Below, piece after piece: positions 25,282-32,878 of a stretch of DNA of 49,626 nt. Within the stretch, counting starts at the first letter, position 1, and every line of letters begins with the position of its first letter. The position numbers and the translations under genes are program-made. Origin of the DNA: Candidatus Rokuibacteriota bacterium (GTDB lineage: Bacteria; Methylomirabilota; Methylomirabilia; Rokubacteriales; CSP1-6). Location of the stretch: assembly GCA_003220495.1 (NCBI GenBank), contig QHSP01000051.1, positions 1-49,626 on the forward strand, read 5' to 3'. The notes below the pieces were generated by a model, which was given only the letters and a program-made list of their open reading frames with translations, had not been told where the DNA came from and searched no databases.

Positions 25282-26235
25282 TCAATCTACCTTCTGACCC
25301 GGACCTGCCGCCACGACCTGGTTCTTGCCCGCTCGCTTTGCGGCGTAGAGCGCCCCGTCGGCCGCGCGGAACAGCTCCTCCGACGTCGAGGCCTCGTCGT
25401 CCGGAAGGCTGGCGACGCCGAAGCTCGCCGTCACCCGCTTGCCGTGCGAGTAGGGGAAGGTCGCGACGACCTGCCGTATCCGGTCCGCGTAGAGCCGAGC
25501 GCCGCTCTTCGACGTCTCGACCAGCAGGACGGCGAACTCGTCGCCGCCGTAGCGGGAGACGACGTTGATGCCGCGCGAGTGCTTCATGAGGATCTGACCG
25601 ACATCGCGCAGCGTCTCGTCGCCGACCGCGTGGCCGAACTCGTCGTTGACGCTCTTGAAGCCGTCCAGGTCGAGCACCACGACGGAGACCGGGTGATTGA
25701 ACCGCCTGAAGCGCGAGATCTCCTCCTCGAGGCGGAGCGAGAAGAAGCGTCGATTGTAGAGACCGGTGACCTCGTCCTTGAACGAGGTCTCCTTGAGCTT
25801 GGCGTTGGTGGCCTCGAGCTCGCGGTAGGCGGCGTCGAGGCGCATCGCGAAGGTGTTGATGTCGATGGCCTGCTGCTCGACGGTGCCGAGCATGTTCGAG
25901 AACGACCGCATCAGGGTCCCGACCTCGTCGCTACGGCCGCCGAGCTCCGCGAGCTTCGGCTCTCGCGAGAGCAGCTCGGCGATCTTCGCGAAGGCCCGGC
26001 CGAGGTCCCAGATGATGTACGCCCCGCCGACCATGGCGAGGACGGTGGACAGCAGGAGGGCGTGGAGTGCGTAGAACTTCATGACGTCTGCCGGGTGCAG
26101 CTCGGGCCTCACGTAGCGATAGACCACGTAGGCGAGAACCAGCATCGGCACGAGGGAAGAAAGAGTGAGCGCCAGCAGGACTTTACGCCTCAGCAGCCGC
26201 CCCGTGGACGCGATATCGGCCGACGCGCGCGACAT
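25282..26235 (-). CDS. membrane GGDEF diguanylate cyclase with HAMP-like region
   Basis: A 317-residue inner-membrane protein. Two membrane helices (about 18-40 and 55-77) flank a short external loop. A HAMP-like stretch and coiled coil (about 78-150) follow, then a GGDEF domain (about 150-310). The signature RYGGDEF is intact (GGDEF at 230-234), so it can make c-di-GMP. The product-inhibition I-site, normally RxxD five residues upstream, reads RGIN (221-224), so feedback inhibition is probably absent. It precedes the HD-GYP gene by one base. The 102-bp gap upstream contains TAGAAT near its start codon as a possible -10. Confidence 0.88.
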   Translation of the reverse strand: MSRASADIASTGRLLRRKVLLALTLSSLVPMLVLAYVVYRYVRPELHPADVMKFYALHALLLSTVLAMVGGAYIIWDLGRAFAKIAELLSREPKLAELGGRSDEVGTLMRSFSNMLGTVEQQAIDINTFAMRLDAAYRELEATNAKLKETSFKDEVTGLYNRRFFSLRLEEEISRFRRFNHPVSVVVLDLDGFKSVNDEFGHAVGDETLRDVGQILMKHSRGINVVSRYGGDEFAVLLVETSKSGARLYADRIRQVVATFPYSHGKRVTASFGVASLPDDEASTSEELFRAADGALYAAKRAGKNQVVAAGPGQKVD

Positions 26236-26337
26236 GACAAGACTATTCTATTGCCGCGATCGGCGGTCAGGACAGGAAAAGTTTGAGCCGCGTGCTGTAA
26301 CTACTCGATCTACGAATGAAAAGTGATCGACGACAGG

Positions 26338-27819
26338 CTAGTGCCCTTCGGCGCGCAGCCGATGGCGCTGGCCCTCCTGGATCACCACGATGCCATCTTC
26401 CTCGATGCGCTCGAGGATGGTGCCGTTCTCGAGCGTCTGCCCCTCGACATATTTTTGGCCGTTCACATAGACCATCCGCTCCCGAGGCTCGTTCGCCCAG
26501 ACGAGCATGTCGATCTTCAGCTGGGGCGCCTCGGGCGGCGGCATCTGGTCGGGGGCCGGCGGCATGGACGTGATCGATGACCGGAGATCGGAGCGCTCCC
26601 GCCGACGCCGCTGCCGCGGGGTCTCTTCCGGAGACGCGGGAGGCGCCGGAGCGAGGCTGGTGGGCCGCGCGGGCGGGGGCGCGATCGGGCGCGCCGCCGG
26701 GACCGGTTGCGCGATCGGCTTGCGCGGTGGATCCTCAACCGCCTGCGCCGTCGGCGGGGGTGACGGAGGGATCGTCGCGGGCCTCCCCGCCGCGGACGTT
26801 TCCACTTCCGCGCGCGTATCGGGCGGGGGAGACACCGGCTGATGTGGGGCGAGCAAGATGGCGCCGATCACGACCGCGTTGAGGACGAGCCCGCCGCTCA
26901 CGAACCAGGGCCACAGCCCCCGCCGCGCGCGCGCCGCCGCCGCCGCCGGGACAGACTTCCGCGGAATCGTGACCGGCTCGATCCCTGGCGCTTCGTCGGG
27001 CACCTCGATCGCCGGTGAGCCGGCGGGAGCCAGGACAGAACGGGCAGCCGCGCGCACGGTCGATCGATCGACGCGTCGGCGCCGCTGGGCGACCGCGCCC
27101 AGTAGCGCCCGGGCGCAAATGGTGTTGATCAGGCGCGGCACGCCGGACGACAGGTGATGCACGTCTCGCAGCGCGTCGACATCGAAGATGTTGCGGCGGC
27201 CGCCGGCGATCACCATGCGGTGCCGCACGTACGCGCGCGTCTCGTTTTCCGTGAGCGGCAAGAGATGGTAGCCCGTGGACCGGGACGGCTGGTTCGGAGC
27301 CGCGCGAGCCAGCAGGTCGACGAGCCACGGCTCGCCGATCAGGATGATCCCGAGCAGCTTCCGCCCGTCGATTTCCAGGCTCGAAAGCAGGTACAGCTGC
27401 TCGAGCACGTCGAGACCCAGACTCTGGGCTTCGTCCACGATCACGACCGTGCGTCGCTGGCCGAGGCCGGCGACCTGTTTGCGGTAGAGGCCGTCGCCGA
27501 GTATCAGACTCGACGCGTCCTTCCCGTACGCAACCCCCAGCTCGTCGCAGACGACCGAGAGCAGCTCCTGGGGCGTCGGCACCGGGTTGAGGATCAGCGC
27601 CACGTCGACGCGCTCGGGCAGCCGGCTCAACAGCATGCGACACATCGTCGTTTTGCCGATGCCGCTCGCGCCGATGAGGTGGGCGACGCCGCCTTGCGCC
27701 TGGACACTGCGCAGCAGATGCGCGAGCGCCGGCTCGTGGTGCTCGCCCAGATAGGTGAATCGAGGATCCGGGGCGTTCGAGAAGGGGCGCTCGCGGAGGC
27801 CGAAATGCTCGAGGTACAT
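26338..27819 (-). CDS. fused GspA-GspB (ExeA-ExeB) type II secretion assembly protein
   Basis: A 493-residue protein joining two normally separate proteins. Residues 1-270 are an ExeA-type AAA+ ATPase: MYLEHFGLRERPF start, Walker A GASGIGKTT (about 50-58), Walker B VVIVDEAQS (about 125-133) and sensor PRLINTICARAL. A membrane helix lies at about 295-315. A Pro-rich linker follows to about 425. Residues about 430-493 match the GspB/PulB C-terminal domain (DMLVWANEPRERMVYVNGQ, then EGQTLENG and DGIVVIQEG). ExeA and ExeB form a complex that inserts the secretin GspD through peptidoglycan. The ExeA peptidoglycan-binding domain is absent. No gsp core genes are in the window. Confidence 0.87.
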   Translation of the reverse strand: MYLEHFGLRERPFSNAPDPRFTYLGEHHEPALAHLLRSVQAQGGVAHLIGASGIGKTTMCRMLLSRLPERVDVALILNPVPTPQELLSVVCDELGVAYGKDASSLILGDGLYRKQVAGLGQRRTVVIVDEAQSLGLDVLEQLYLLSSLEIDGRKLLGIILIGEPWLVDLLARAAPNQPSRSTGYHLLPLTENETRAYVRHRMVIAGGRRNIFDVDALRDVHHLSSGVPRLINTICARALLGAVAQRRRRVDRSTVRAAARSVLAPAGSPAIEVPDEAPGIEPVTIPRKSVPAAAAARARRGLWPWFVSGGLVLNAVVIGAILLAPHQPVSPPPDTRAEVETSAAGRPATIPPSPPPTAQAVEDPPRKPIAQPVPAARPIAPPPARPTSLAPAPPASPEETPRQRRRRERSDLRSSITSMPPAPDQMPPPEAPQLKIDMLVWANEPRERMVYVNGQKYVEGQTLENGTILERIEEDGIVVIQEGQRHRLRAEGH

Positions 27820-28167
27820 CGCTAGCGCGGAACGGGAGATGAGCGCAGACCGGTCGCCACACGCGACGGCATGAGCGTCAAGGACGCCACGGACAGCTCC
27901 CGCCGATGATCGTGCGACGACACGTGGTACGCCCCTTCATGCCACCATTCCATCGAGAGACGGGTCGTCCGCATCGCTGGCGTCAAACCTGAGGGCCCTG
28001 CAGGAGCCCGGCTTGAGGTGCCGCGGCCGGACGGGCGGAGTATAGCGGAAGTGGCCGATCTATGGGGAGTCCCCTCACAATGGGTCCAAAGCCTATGCTA
28101 ACCTCGGCCAAGGAAGAATTGTCTGGGCCCCACGGTCAATGTGAGAATTCTCAAGGAAATAGCCGAG
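27820..28167. other. 348-bp intergenic region, divergent promoters expected
   Basis: No credible gene. It separates gspAB (minus) from the tusA-like gene (plus). Near 28088-28101, TATGCTAACCT could be a plus-strand -10 giving a leader of about 60 bases. The minus-strand reading GTTAGCAT...TTGGACCCAT (28080-28102) recurs, without the 5-base insert, just before the receiver gene at 4264. A palindromic GGGCCCTGCAGGAGCCC-like patch lies near 27992-28008. Confidence 0.5.
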
Positions 28168-28404
28168 ATGCCCGTCGTCGCTGACCAGACGATCGATTGC
28201 CTCGGGCTCTTCTGCCCGATGCCGATCGTGAAGACACGTGAGGCGCTCCGGCACATGGATCCGGGGCAGGTCCTCGAGGTCACGTCGGACGACCCCGGCT
28301 CCGAAGCGGACATGAAGAGCTGGTCGGCGCGAACCGGCAACGAGCTCGTGGAGATGCAGAGAAATGGCGCGGTCTTCCGCTTCTTCGTCCGAAAGGCTCG
28401 CTAG
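28168..28404 (+). CDS. TusA/SirA-family sulfur carrier
   Basis: A 78-residue TusA-like protein. The family motif is intact: C11 in DCLGLFCPMPIVKT, where the first Cys carries the persulfide, plus a second Cys at 16. TusA proteins accept sulfur from cysteine desulfurases and pass it on for tRNA thiolation, cofactor synthesis or sulfur oxidation. The ATG at 28168 is chosen because AAGGAA (28153-28158) lies 9 bases upstream and homologues begin just before this point; an in-frame GTG at 28141 is the alternative. It overlaps the following desulfurase-like gene by 41 bp, so the two are surely co-translated. Confidence 0.87.
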   Translation: MPVVADQTIDCLGLFCPMPIVKTREALRHMDPGQVLEVTSDDPGSEADMKSWSARTGNELVEMQRNGAVFRFFVRKAR

Positions 28405-29572
28405 AACAGGCCTCCCCGCGGCGGGTGGCCGCGTCTACCTCGACTACGCGGGTTTCTCCCCGGTCGATCCGCGCGTGGTCGCGGTGATGCGGCCGTTCTT
28501 CGAGGGTGGCGTCGGCAATCCGAACGCCCAGCACTCGCTGGGGCTCGAGGCCCGCTCGTCCCTGGATGGGGCCCGTGCGAAAGTGGCCCGGCTGTTCGCC
28601 GCGACCCCCGGCGGGGTGATCTTCACCGCGAGCGCCACCGAGGCGAACAATCTCGCCATCAAAGGTCTGGCCCAGCGGGCCGCCGCCCGGCACATCGTCA
28701 CCTCCGCGATCGAGCACATCTCGCTGATCGACTCGTGTCGCGACCTCGAGAAGCGCGGCTGGAGCGTGACCTACGTGGGCGTGGACGCGGAAGGTCGCGT
28801 CGATCCCGAGGCCGTGGCGAGCGCGATTCGCCCGGACACGGCGCTCGTCTCGATCATGGCGGCCAACAACGAGATCGGCACGATCCAGCCGGTCCGGGAG
28901 ATCGGCCGGATCGCGCGCGCCCGCGGTGTGCCGTTCCACGTCGACGCGGTCGGTGCCGCCGGGCGCGTGCCGCTCATGGTCGACGACTGTCGTATCGACC
29001 TGCTCACGCTGTCGTCGAACGATCTCTACGGGCCGCCAGGCGCCGGCGCCCTCTGGGCTCGCGCGAGCGTCAAGCTGGCGCCGCTGACGGTCGGAGGCGG
29101 CCAGGAGCACGGATATCGCGCGGGGACCGAGAACCTGCCGGCGATCGCCGGCATGGGTGTGGCCGCCGAGCTGGCGCGTGGCGAGGTCGCCGGCGAAGTG
29201 GCGCGTCTGCGCGAGCTGCGCGATCGTCTGCTGGCGGGGCTGCTCACGCGGGTCCCGGAGGCGCGCCAGACCGGCGCCCGCGGAGCCGACCGGCTCCCGC
29301 AGAACGCGTCGATCGTCGTGCCCGGCATGAAGGCCGAGAGCGTCCTGACCGACCTCGATCTCCGCGGGGTCGCCGCCTCGTCGGGCGCCGCCTGCACGGC
29401 GATGACCGGCGAGCCATCGCACGTGCTGCGGGCGATCGGCTGCGACCGCGACACCGCCGAGAGCTCGCTCTGCTTCACGCTCGGCCGCTGGACCACGGCG
29501 AGCGAGATCGATCTCGTGATCGATGCGGTCCCGGCGGTGGTCGCCCGCCTTCGCCGCCTGGCCTCACAGTAG
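28364..29572 (+). CDS. NifS/IscS-like protein with PLP lysine replaced by Asp
   Basis: A 402-residue class V aminotransferase-fold protein resembling cysteine desulfurases. Family features are RVYLDYAGFSPVDP, TASATEANNLAI, His118 (AIEHIS), ANNEIGTIQPV, FHVDAVGAAG, RAGTENLP and the mobile Cys loop with C344 (SSGAACTA, then PSHVL). The residue that forms the Schiff base with pyridoxal phosphate, Lys in (S/A)HKxYGPKG, is Asp220 here: the sequence reads SSNDLYGPPG (GAT at 29021-29023), and the preceding His is Asn. From memory, Archaeoglobus fulgidus IscS has the same Lys-to-Asp change; it lacks normal desulfurase activity, and its Cys can ligate an IscU-bound cluster. The gene overlaps the TusA-like gene by 41 bp. 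A GGAG lies 10 bases before the ATG. Confidence 0.85.
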   Translation: MARSSASSSERLARTGLPAAGGRVYLDYAGFSPVDPRVVAVMRPFFEGGVGNPNAQHSLGLEARSSLDGARAKVARLFAATPGGVIFTASATEANNLAIKGLAQRAAARHIVTSAIEHISLIDSCRDLEKRGWSVTYVGVDAEGRVDPEAVASAIRPDTALVSIMAANNEIGTIQPVREIGRIARARGVPFHVDAVGAAGRVPLMVDDCRIDLLTLSSNDLYGPPGAGALWARASVKLAPLTVGGGQEHGYRAGTENLPAIAGMGVAAELARGEVAGEVARLRELRDRLLAGLLTRVPEARQTGARGADRLPQNASIVVPGMKAESVLTDLDLRGVAASSGAACTAMTGEPSHVLRAIGCDRDTAESSLCFTLGRWTTASEIDLVIDAVPAVVARLRRLASQ

Positions 29573-29573
29573 G

Positions 29574-30266
29574 GTGCGCCTTTTCCTCTTCGACATCGAC
29601 GGCACGCTCGTGAGCGTGCGTGGCGCCGGCCGCACCGCGTTCGCCCGCGCGCTCGAGGAGACCTACGGCACCGCCGGCACGATCGAGCGGTACGACTTCC
29701 GCGGTCGGACCGATCTGCGCATCGTCCACGACTTGATGACGGAGGCCGGGCTGGACGTCGAGCGGATTCGCGATCGTGTCGACGACTGCTTCCGGGCCTA
29801 CGCGCGCGAGCTCACGCGGATCATCGGCGACGGCTCGCGGGTCAAGGTGTTGCCGGGCGTGGCGGAGGTGGTCCGGCGGCTCGGCGCGCGGCCGGACGCG
29901 GTCGTCGGGCTCCTCACGGGAAACATCGAAGCCGGGGCTCGGATCAAGCTCGAGCCGACGGGGCTCTGGCCGTTGTTCCGTGTGGCCGCCTACGGCGGCG
30001 ACGATGCCGACCGGCGCCGTTTGCCCGCGATCGCGCGCCAGCGGGCGCGGGCCATCGGCCACGAGTTCTCGTTCGACCGCATCACGATCATCGGCGATAC
30101 GCCCCTGGACGTCGAGTGCGCGCGCGCCTCGGGCGCGGTGGCGGTCGCCGTCGCGACCGGCCAGCATCCGGTCGACGAGCTGGCGACGTGCCGGCCCGAT
30201 CTGCTCTTCAGCGATCTCGCCGACGTCGATCTTGTCGTCGCGCGTCTCGCCGACGGTACCTCGTGA
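29574..30266 (+). CDS. HAD-superfamily phosphatase (phosphoglycolate phosphatase-like)
   Basis: A 230-residue HAD hydrolase. Motif I is FDIDGT (nucleophile D7, acid D9), motif II LLTGN, and motif IV IIGDTPLD. A helical cap between about 15 and 90 matches the PGP/beta-phosphoglucomutase type. The GTG start at 29574 lies just after the desulfurase-like stop; no Shine-Dalgarno is obvious. Its stop overlaps the CopD-like GTG as GTGA, so all four genes from 28168 form one operon. The physiological phosphoester is unknown. Confidence 0.82.
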   Translation: MRLFLFDIDGTLVSVRGAGRTAFARALEETYGTAGTIERYDFRGRTDLRIVHDLMTEAGLDVERIRDRVDDCFRAYARELTRIIGDGSRVKVLPGVAEVVRRLGARPDAVVGLLTGNIEAGARIKLEPTGLWPLFRVAAYGGDDADRRRLPAIARQRARAIGHEFSFDRITIIGDTPLDVECARASGAVAVAVATGQHPVDELATCRPDLLFSDLADVDLVVARLADGTS

Positions 30267-30718
30267 CCACGTCGCTCGTCTCCGTGTGGCTCCACCTGCT
30301 GGGTGTCGTGGCCTGGGTCGGCGGGCTCGTGTTCCAGGCTCACGTCCTCGGGCCCGCGACCCGGCGGGAGGGCGCCGCGCCGCTCGCCGCGATGCTGCGC
30401 CGCGCACGACGGGTGACGTGGGTTGCGATCGCGCTGGTGGTGCTGACCGGGTTCTACAACGTGACCCGGCTCGGCCCGCTCGACCGGGTGCTGCAGAGCG
30501 GCGCCGCGCTGCTGCTGGCGCTCAAGTTCATGCTCGTGCTCGCTGCGGTAGCGGTCGCCGGTCAGCGCGATTTCGCGCAGGTCCCGCGGCTGGCGCGCGC
30601 CGTCGCCGCCGGGGACGATCCGCGCCCGGCCCTCTCGGCGATCGCGTGGATGGATCGCGTCGTGCTGCTACTCGCGGTCGTGATCATCTACCTCGGGCTC
30701 GCCGTCTCTCGCGCCTGA
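30263..30718 (+). CDS. CopD-like four-helix membrane protein
   Basis: A 151-residue integral membrane protein with four predicted helices at about 5-27, 49-67, 79-101 and 126-147. The start SVWLHLLGVVAWVGGLVFQ, with a conserved His in helix 1, resembles the CopD/YcnJ copper-resistance D and related DUF families, where histidines bind heme or copper. It is translationally coupled to the HAD gene by a 4-bp overlap. No copper genes are nearby, so a metal role is only a family-level suggestion. It converges with the F420 cluster. Confidence 0.6.
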   Translation: MTTSLVSVWLHLLGVVAWVGGLVFQAHVLGPATRREGAAPLAAMLRRARRVTWVAIALVVLTGFYNVTRLGPLDRVLQSGAALLLALKFMLVLAAVAVAGQRDFAQVPRLARAVAAGDDPRPALSAIAWMDRVVLLLAVVIIYLGLAVSRA

Positions 30719-30760
30719 TTCGCCGAACGGCCGCACCGGGTGCCCAGCGCGATCCGCCCC

Positions 30761-31405
30761 TCAGAGACCGGTGATCTTGATCCCGGAGTTCTTCAGCTTG
30801 TAGCGGCGGTTGATCGTGGCGAGGACCGCGGTGATGCCCTCGAGCGGTCCGGCGTTGCTGAGGGCGCCGACGTCGATCGGGCGCAGACCCATCGAGCGGC
30901 CCAGCTCGCCGACGGTGTCCTTGGCGGCGGCGTCGCCGCCGCACAGGAGCAGATCGCACTCGATCGAGTGCTCGGTCTCGGACAGCTCGTGGGCCGCGAT
31001 GTGGTGGAACGCGGCGACGACCTTTGCGTCGGGCAAGAGGGCCTGCGCCTCTTCAGCCGAGGAGCCTGCCGCCGGCGGGGTGAAGAGCCGTGGGCCGCCG
31101 AACGTGAGCGGTACGACCGCTGAGATCACCACCTTGGCCCGGCAGGCTTCGCGCACTTCCGGGAGCGTCGCCGCGAGGCCCTGCGCGGGCAGCGCGATGA
31201 CGATCACCGTCCCGAGGCGCGCGGCCTCGGCGTTGGCCTCGCCCATGATCGGCAGCTTGTGGGTCTGCTCGCGGAGCTCAGCGGCCTTGGTCTTCGCCCG
31301 CTCGGCGTCGCGCGAGCCGATGATGATCGAGTGGCCGACCCGCGCCCAGCGCGACGCCAGCCCCGCACCTTCTTTGCCGGTACCCCCGAGGATCGCGATG
31401 TTCAT
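30761..31405 (-). CDS. npdG: F420H2:NADP+ oxidoreductase
   Basis: A 214-residue enzyme that exchanges hydride between coenzyme F420 and NADP(H). The N-terminal Rossmann motif reads AILGGTGKEGAGLA, followed by IIIGSRDAERA, whose Ser-Arg fits NADP binding as in archaeal Fno. Blocks VVAAFHHIAAHEL and LLLCGGDAAAK are family hallmarks. It is the last gene of the minus-strand F420 cluster, 11 bp after cofE. It supplies reduced F420 for the LLM-type oxidoreductase at the head of the cluster. Confident by sequence and context. Confidence 0.92.
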   Translation of the reverse strand: MNIAILGGTGKEGAGLASRWARVGHSIIIGSRDAERAKTKAAELREQTHKLPIMGEANAEAARLGTVIVIALPAQGLAATLPEVREACRAKVVISAVVPLTFGGPRLFTPPAAGSSAEEAQALLPDAKVVAAFHHIAAHELSETEHSIECDLLLCGGDAAAKDTVGELGRSMGLRPIDVGALSNAGPLEGITAVLATINRRYKLKNSGIKITGL

Positions 31406-31416
31406 GGCACCACCGT

Positions 31417-32166
31417 TTACCGAAAGAGGTCGCGCGCGGGCTCGCGCAGGAGCGGCTTCGAGCCTTCCTCACTCGGCCTGAGCGCGAGCCCGCGTACGAT
31501 CGCGGCCGGGATGCGGTCGAGCTTGCCCATCACCGGCTCCGCCGCGCCCGCGAGCTCGTCGGCGAGCGCCAGAATCGTCGCCTGCAGCGGCCGGCCGGCC
31601 GGATCGCGTTTCCCGAGATAGCTGAGGAGCGGAGCGAATCCGGCGATCCCGATCGCGACGTTCGTGAGCCCCTCGCGCCAGGGCCGGCCGAACGTGTCGG
31701 TTACGATCACGAACACCTCGACACCGGTGAGGGCGCGCACCCGGTCCCGCATCGCGCGGGCCGAGCGGTCGGAATCCTCGGGCAAGAGCGCCACCGAATC
31801 GGCGTCGACGTTCGACTGATCGATGCCCGCGTTCGCGCAGATCCAGCCGTGGTGGGTCTCGGTGATCAGGACGCCCTTGTCCATGCGCACGATGCGCCGC
31901 GATTCCTTGAGGATCACCTCGACCAGTCGCGGATCCTTGGCGAGCCCCGGCGCCATCGCGAGCGCGATCGGCGAGGGCTGGACGTCGGCCAGCTTCACCA
32001 GCCGCCCCTCGGCCTTGGACACGATCTTCTGGCCGATCACGAGAAGATCGCCGGAGGCCACCGGCGTCGCCTGGCGCCCCGCCGCCTCGACGATGAGCCG
32101 GGCGAGGTCGTCCCCCGGGCGCACCTCGCCGATGCCCTCGACACCGATCACCTCGTAGCGAGTCAC
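31417..32166 (-). CDS. cofE: coenzyme F420-0:L-glutamate ligase
   Basis: A 249-residue CofE. It adds L-glutamates to the lactyl phosphodiester of F420-0 using GTP. Recognisable blocks are GDLLVIGQKIVSKAEGR, HHGWICANAGIDQSN, LPEDSDRSARAMRD and VTDTFGRPWREGLTNVAIG. The length equals stand-alone archaeal CofE. The C-terminal nitroreductase-like FMN domain of mycobacterial FbiB, which reduces dehydro-F420-0, is absent. It lies between cofC and npdG. Confidence 0.94.
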   Translation of the reverse strand: MTRYEVIGVEGIGEVRPGDDLARLIVEAAGRQATPVASGDLLVIGQKIVSKAEGRLVKLADVQPSPIALAMAPGLAKDPRLVEVILKESRRIVRMDKGVLITETHHGWICANAGIDQSNVDADSVALLPEDSDRSARAMRDRVRALTGVEVFVIVTDTFGRPWREGLTNVAIGIAGFAPLLSYLGKRDPAGRPLQATILALADELAGAAEPVMGKLDRIPAAIVRGLALRPSEEGSKPLLREPARDLFR

Positions 32167-32191
32167 GGGGTCCTCGAGCCCGGCTTGGGGG

Positions 32192-32878
32192 TCATGGGCC
32201 CGATGCGGAGATTTGAGTCAGGCCGCCGCGCGCGCGCCAGGTCGAGACGAGCCGGCGGGTCTCGGTGGCGCTCGGCTCGGCCAGCAGCGCCGTGAGGTCC
32301 TCGGGCGCGTCGACGTCGAGTCCGAGCCCCGGCAGGGCGAGCACGCGCGGGGTGAGGCCGTGCGCGCGCGCGGTCTCGAGATGGCGCGCGAAGGAGGGCT
32401 CGCCGAATGTCAGCGGCATCGCATCCGCCGGGGCCAGCGCGACCCCGTTGGTGCCGAGGCCCGAACGAGAAGGGACGAAGACCGGGGCGCCCTCACGCAC
32501 GCCGCCGACGATCTGTCTCAGCTCGTCGGCGGTGACGCACGGCACGTCACCCGGCACGGTGAGGAAAACTCGCGCGCCTCGCCGGGCCGCCTCGGCCTGA
32601 GCCAGGGCGACGGCTGCGGTGTGGCCGCGGTTCACCGTCTCGGAGACCGGCTCGGCGCCGAGCGAGCGCGCGATCGCCGCGGCCGCCGGGTCGCACGTGA
32701 CGACCCACACGCGCTCGAGGTCGGCCGCCGCGAGGGCTCGCAGCACATCCCGCAGCATCGCGCCCGCCAGCTCGCCACGCTCCGCGACGGAGAGGACGCT
32801 CGTCAGCCGCTGCTTGGCGCGCGTCAGATCCTTGACCGGCACGGCGACGACGAGGCGCGGTCCGGCTCCGTTCTTCAT
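32192..32878 (-). CDS. cofC: 2-phospho-L-lactate guanylyltransferase (CofC/FbiD)
   Basis: A 228-residue nucleotidyltransferase. VPVKDLTRAKQRL at the N-terminus carries the nucleotide-binding loop; TVPGDVPCVTADEL and RSGLGTNGVAL are typical. It activates a phospho-C3 acid (2-phospholactate, phosphoenolpyruvate or 3-phosphoglycerate depending on lineage) with GTP for transfer by CofD. The start overlaps the cofD stop as ATGA. Which C3 acid is used cannot be read off safely here. Confidence 0.9.
   Translation of the reverse strand: MKNGAGPRLVVAVPVKDLTRAKQRLTSVLSVAERGELAGAMLRDVLRALAAADLERVWVVTCDPAAAAIARSLGAEPVSETVNRGHTAAVALAQAEAARRGARVFLTVPGDVPCVTADELRQIVGGVREGAPVFVPSRSGLGTNGVALAPADAMPLTFGEPSFARHLETARAHGLTPRVLALPGLGLDVDAPEDLTALLAEPSATETRRLVSTWRARGGLTQISASGP

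Noticed and set aside
28080-28102. Motif GTTAGCAT...TTGGACCCAT shared with the sequence just before 4264
   Set aside because: Eighteen matching bases split by a 5-base insert in only two places may be shared promoter composition or chance. There is not enough to call an operator.
27820-28167. tRNA or small RNA gene in the largest gene-free gap
   Set aside because: No cloverleaf-compatible sequence or strong terminator was seen by eye.
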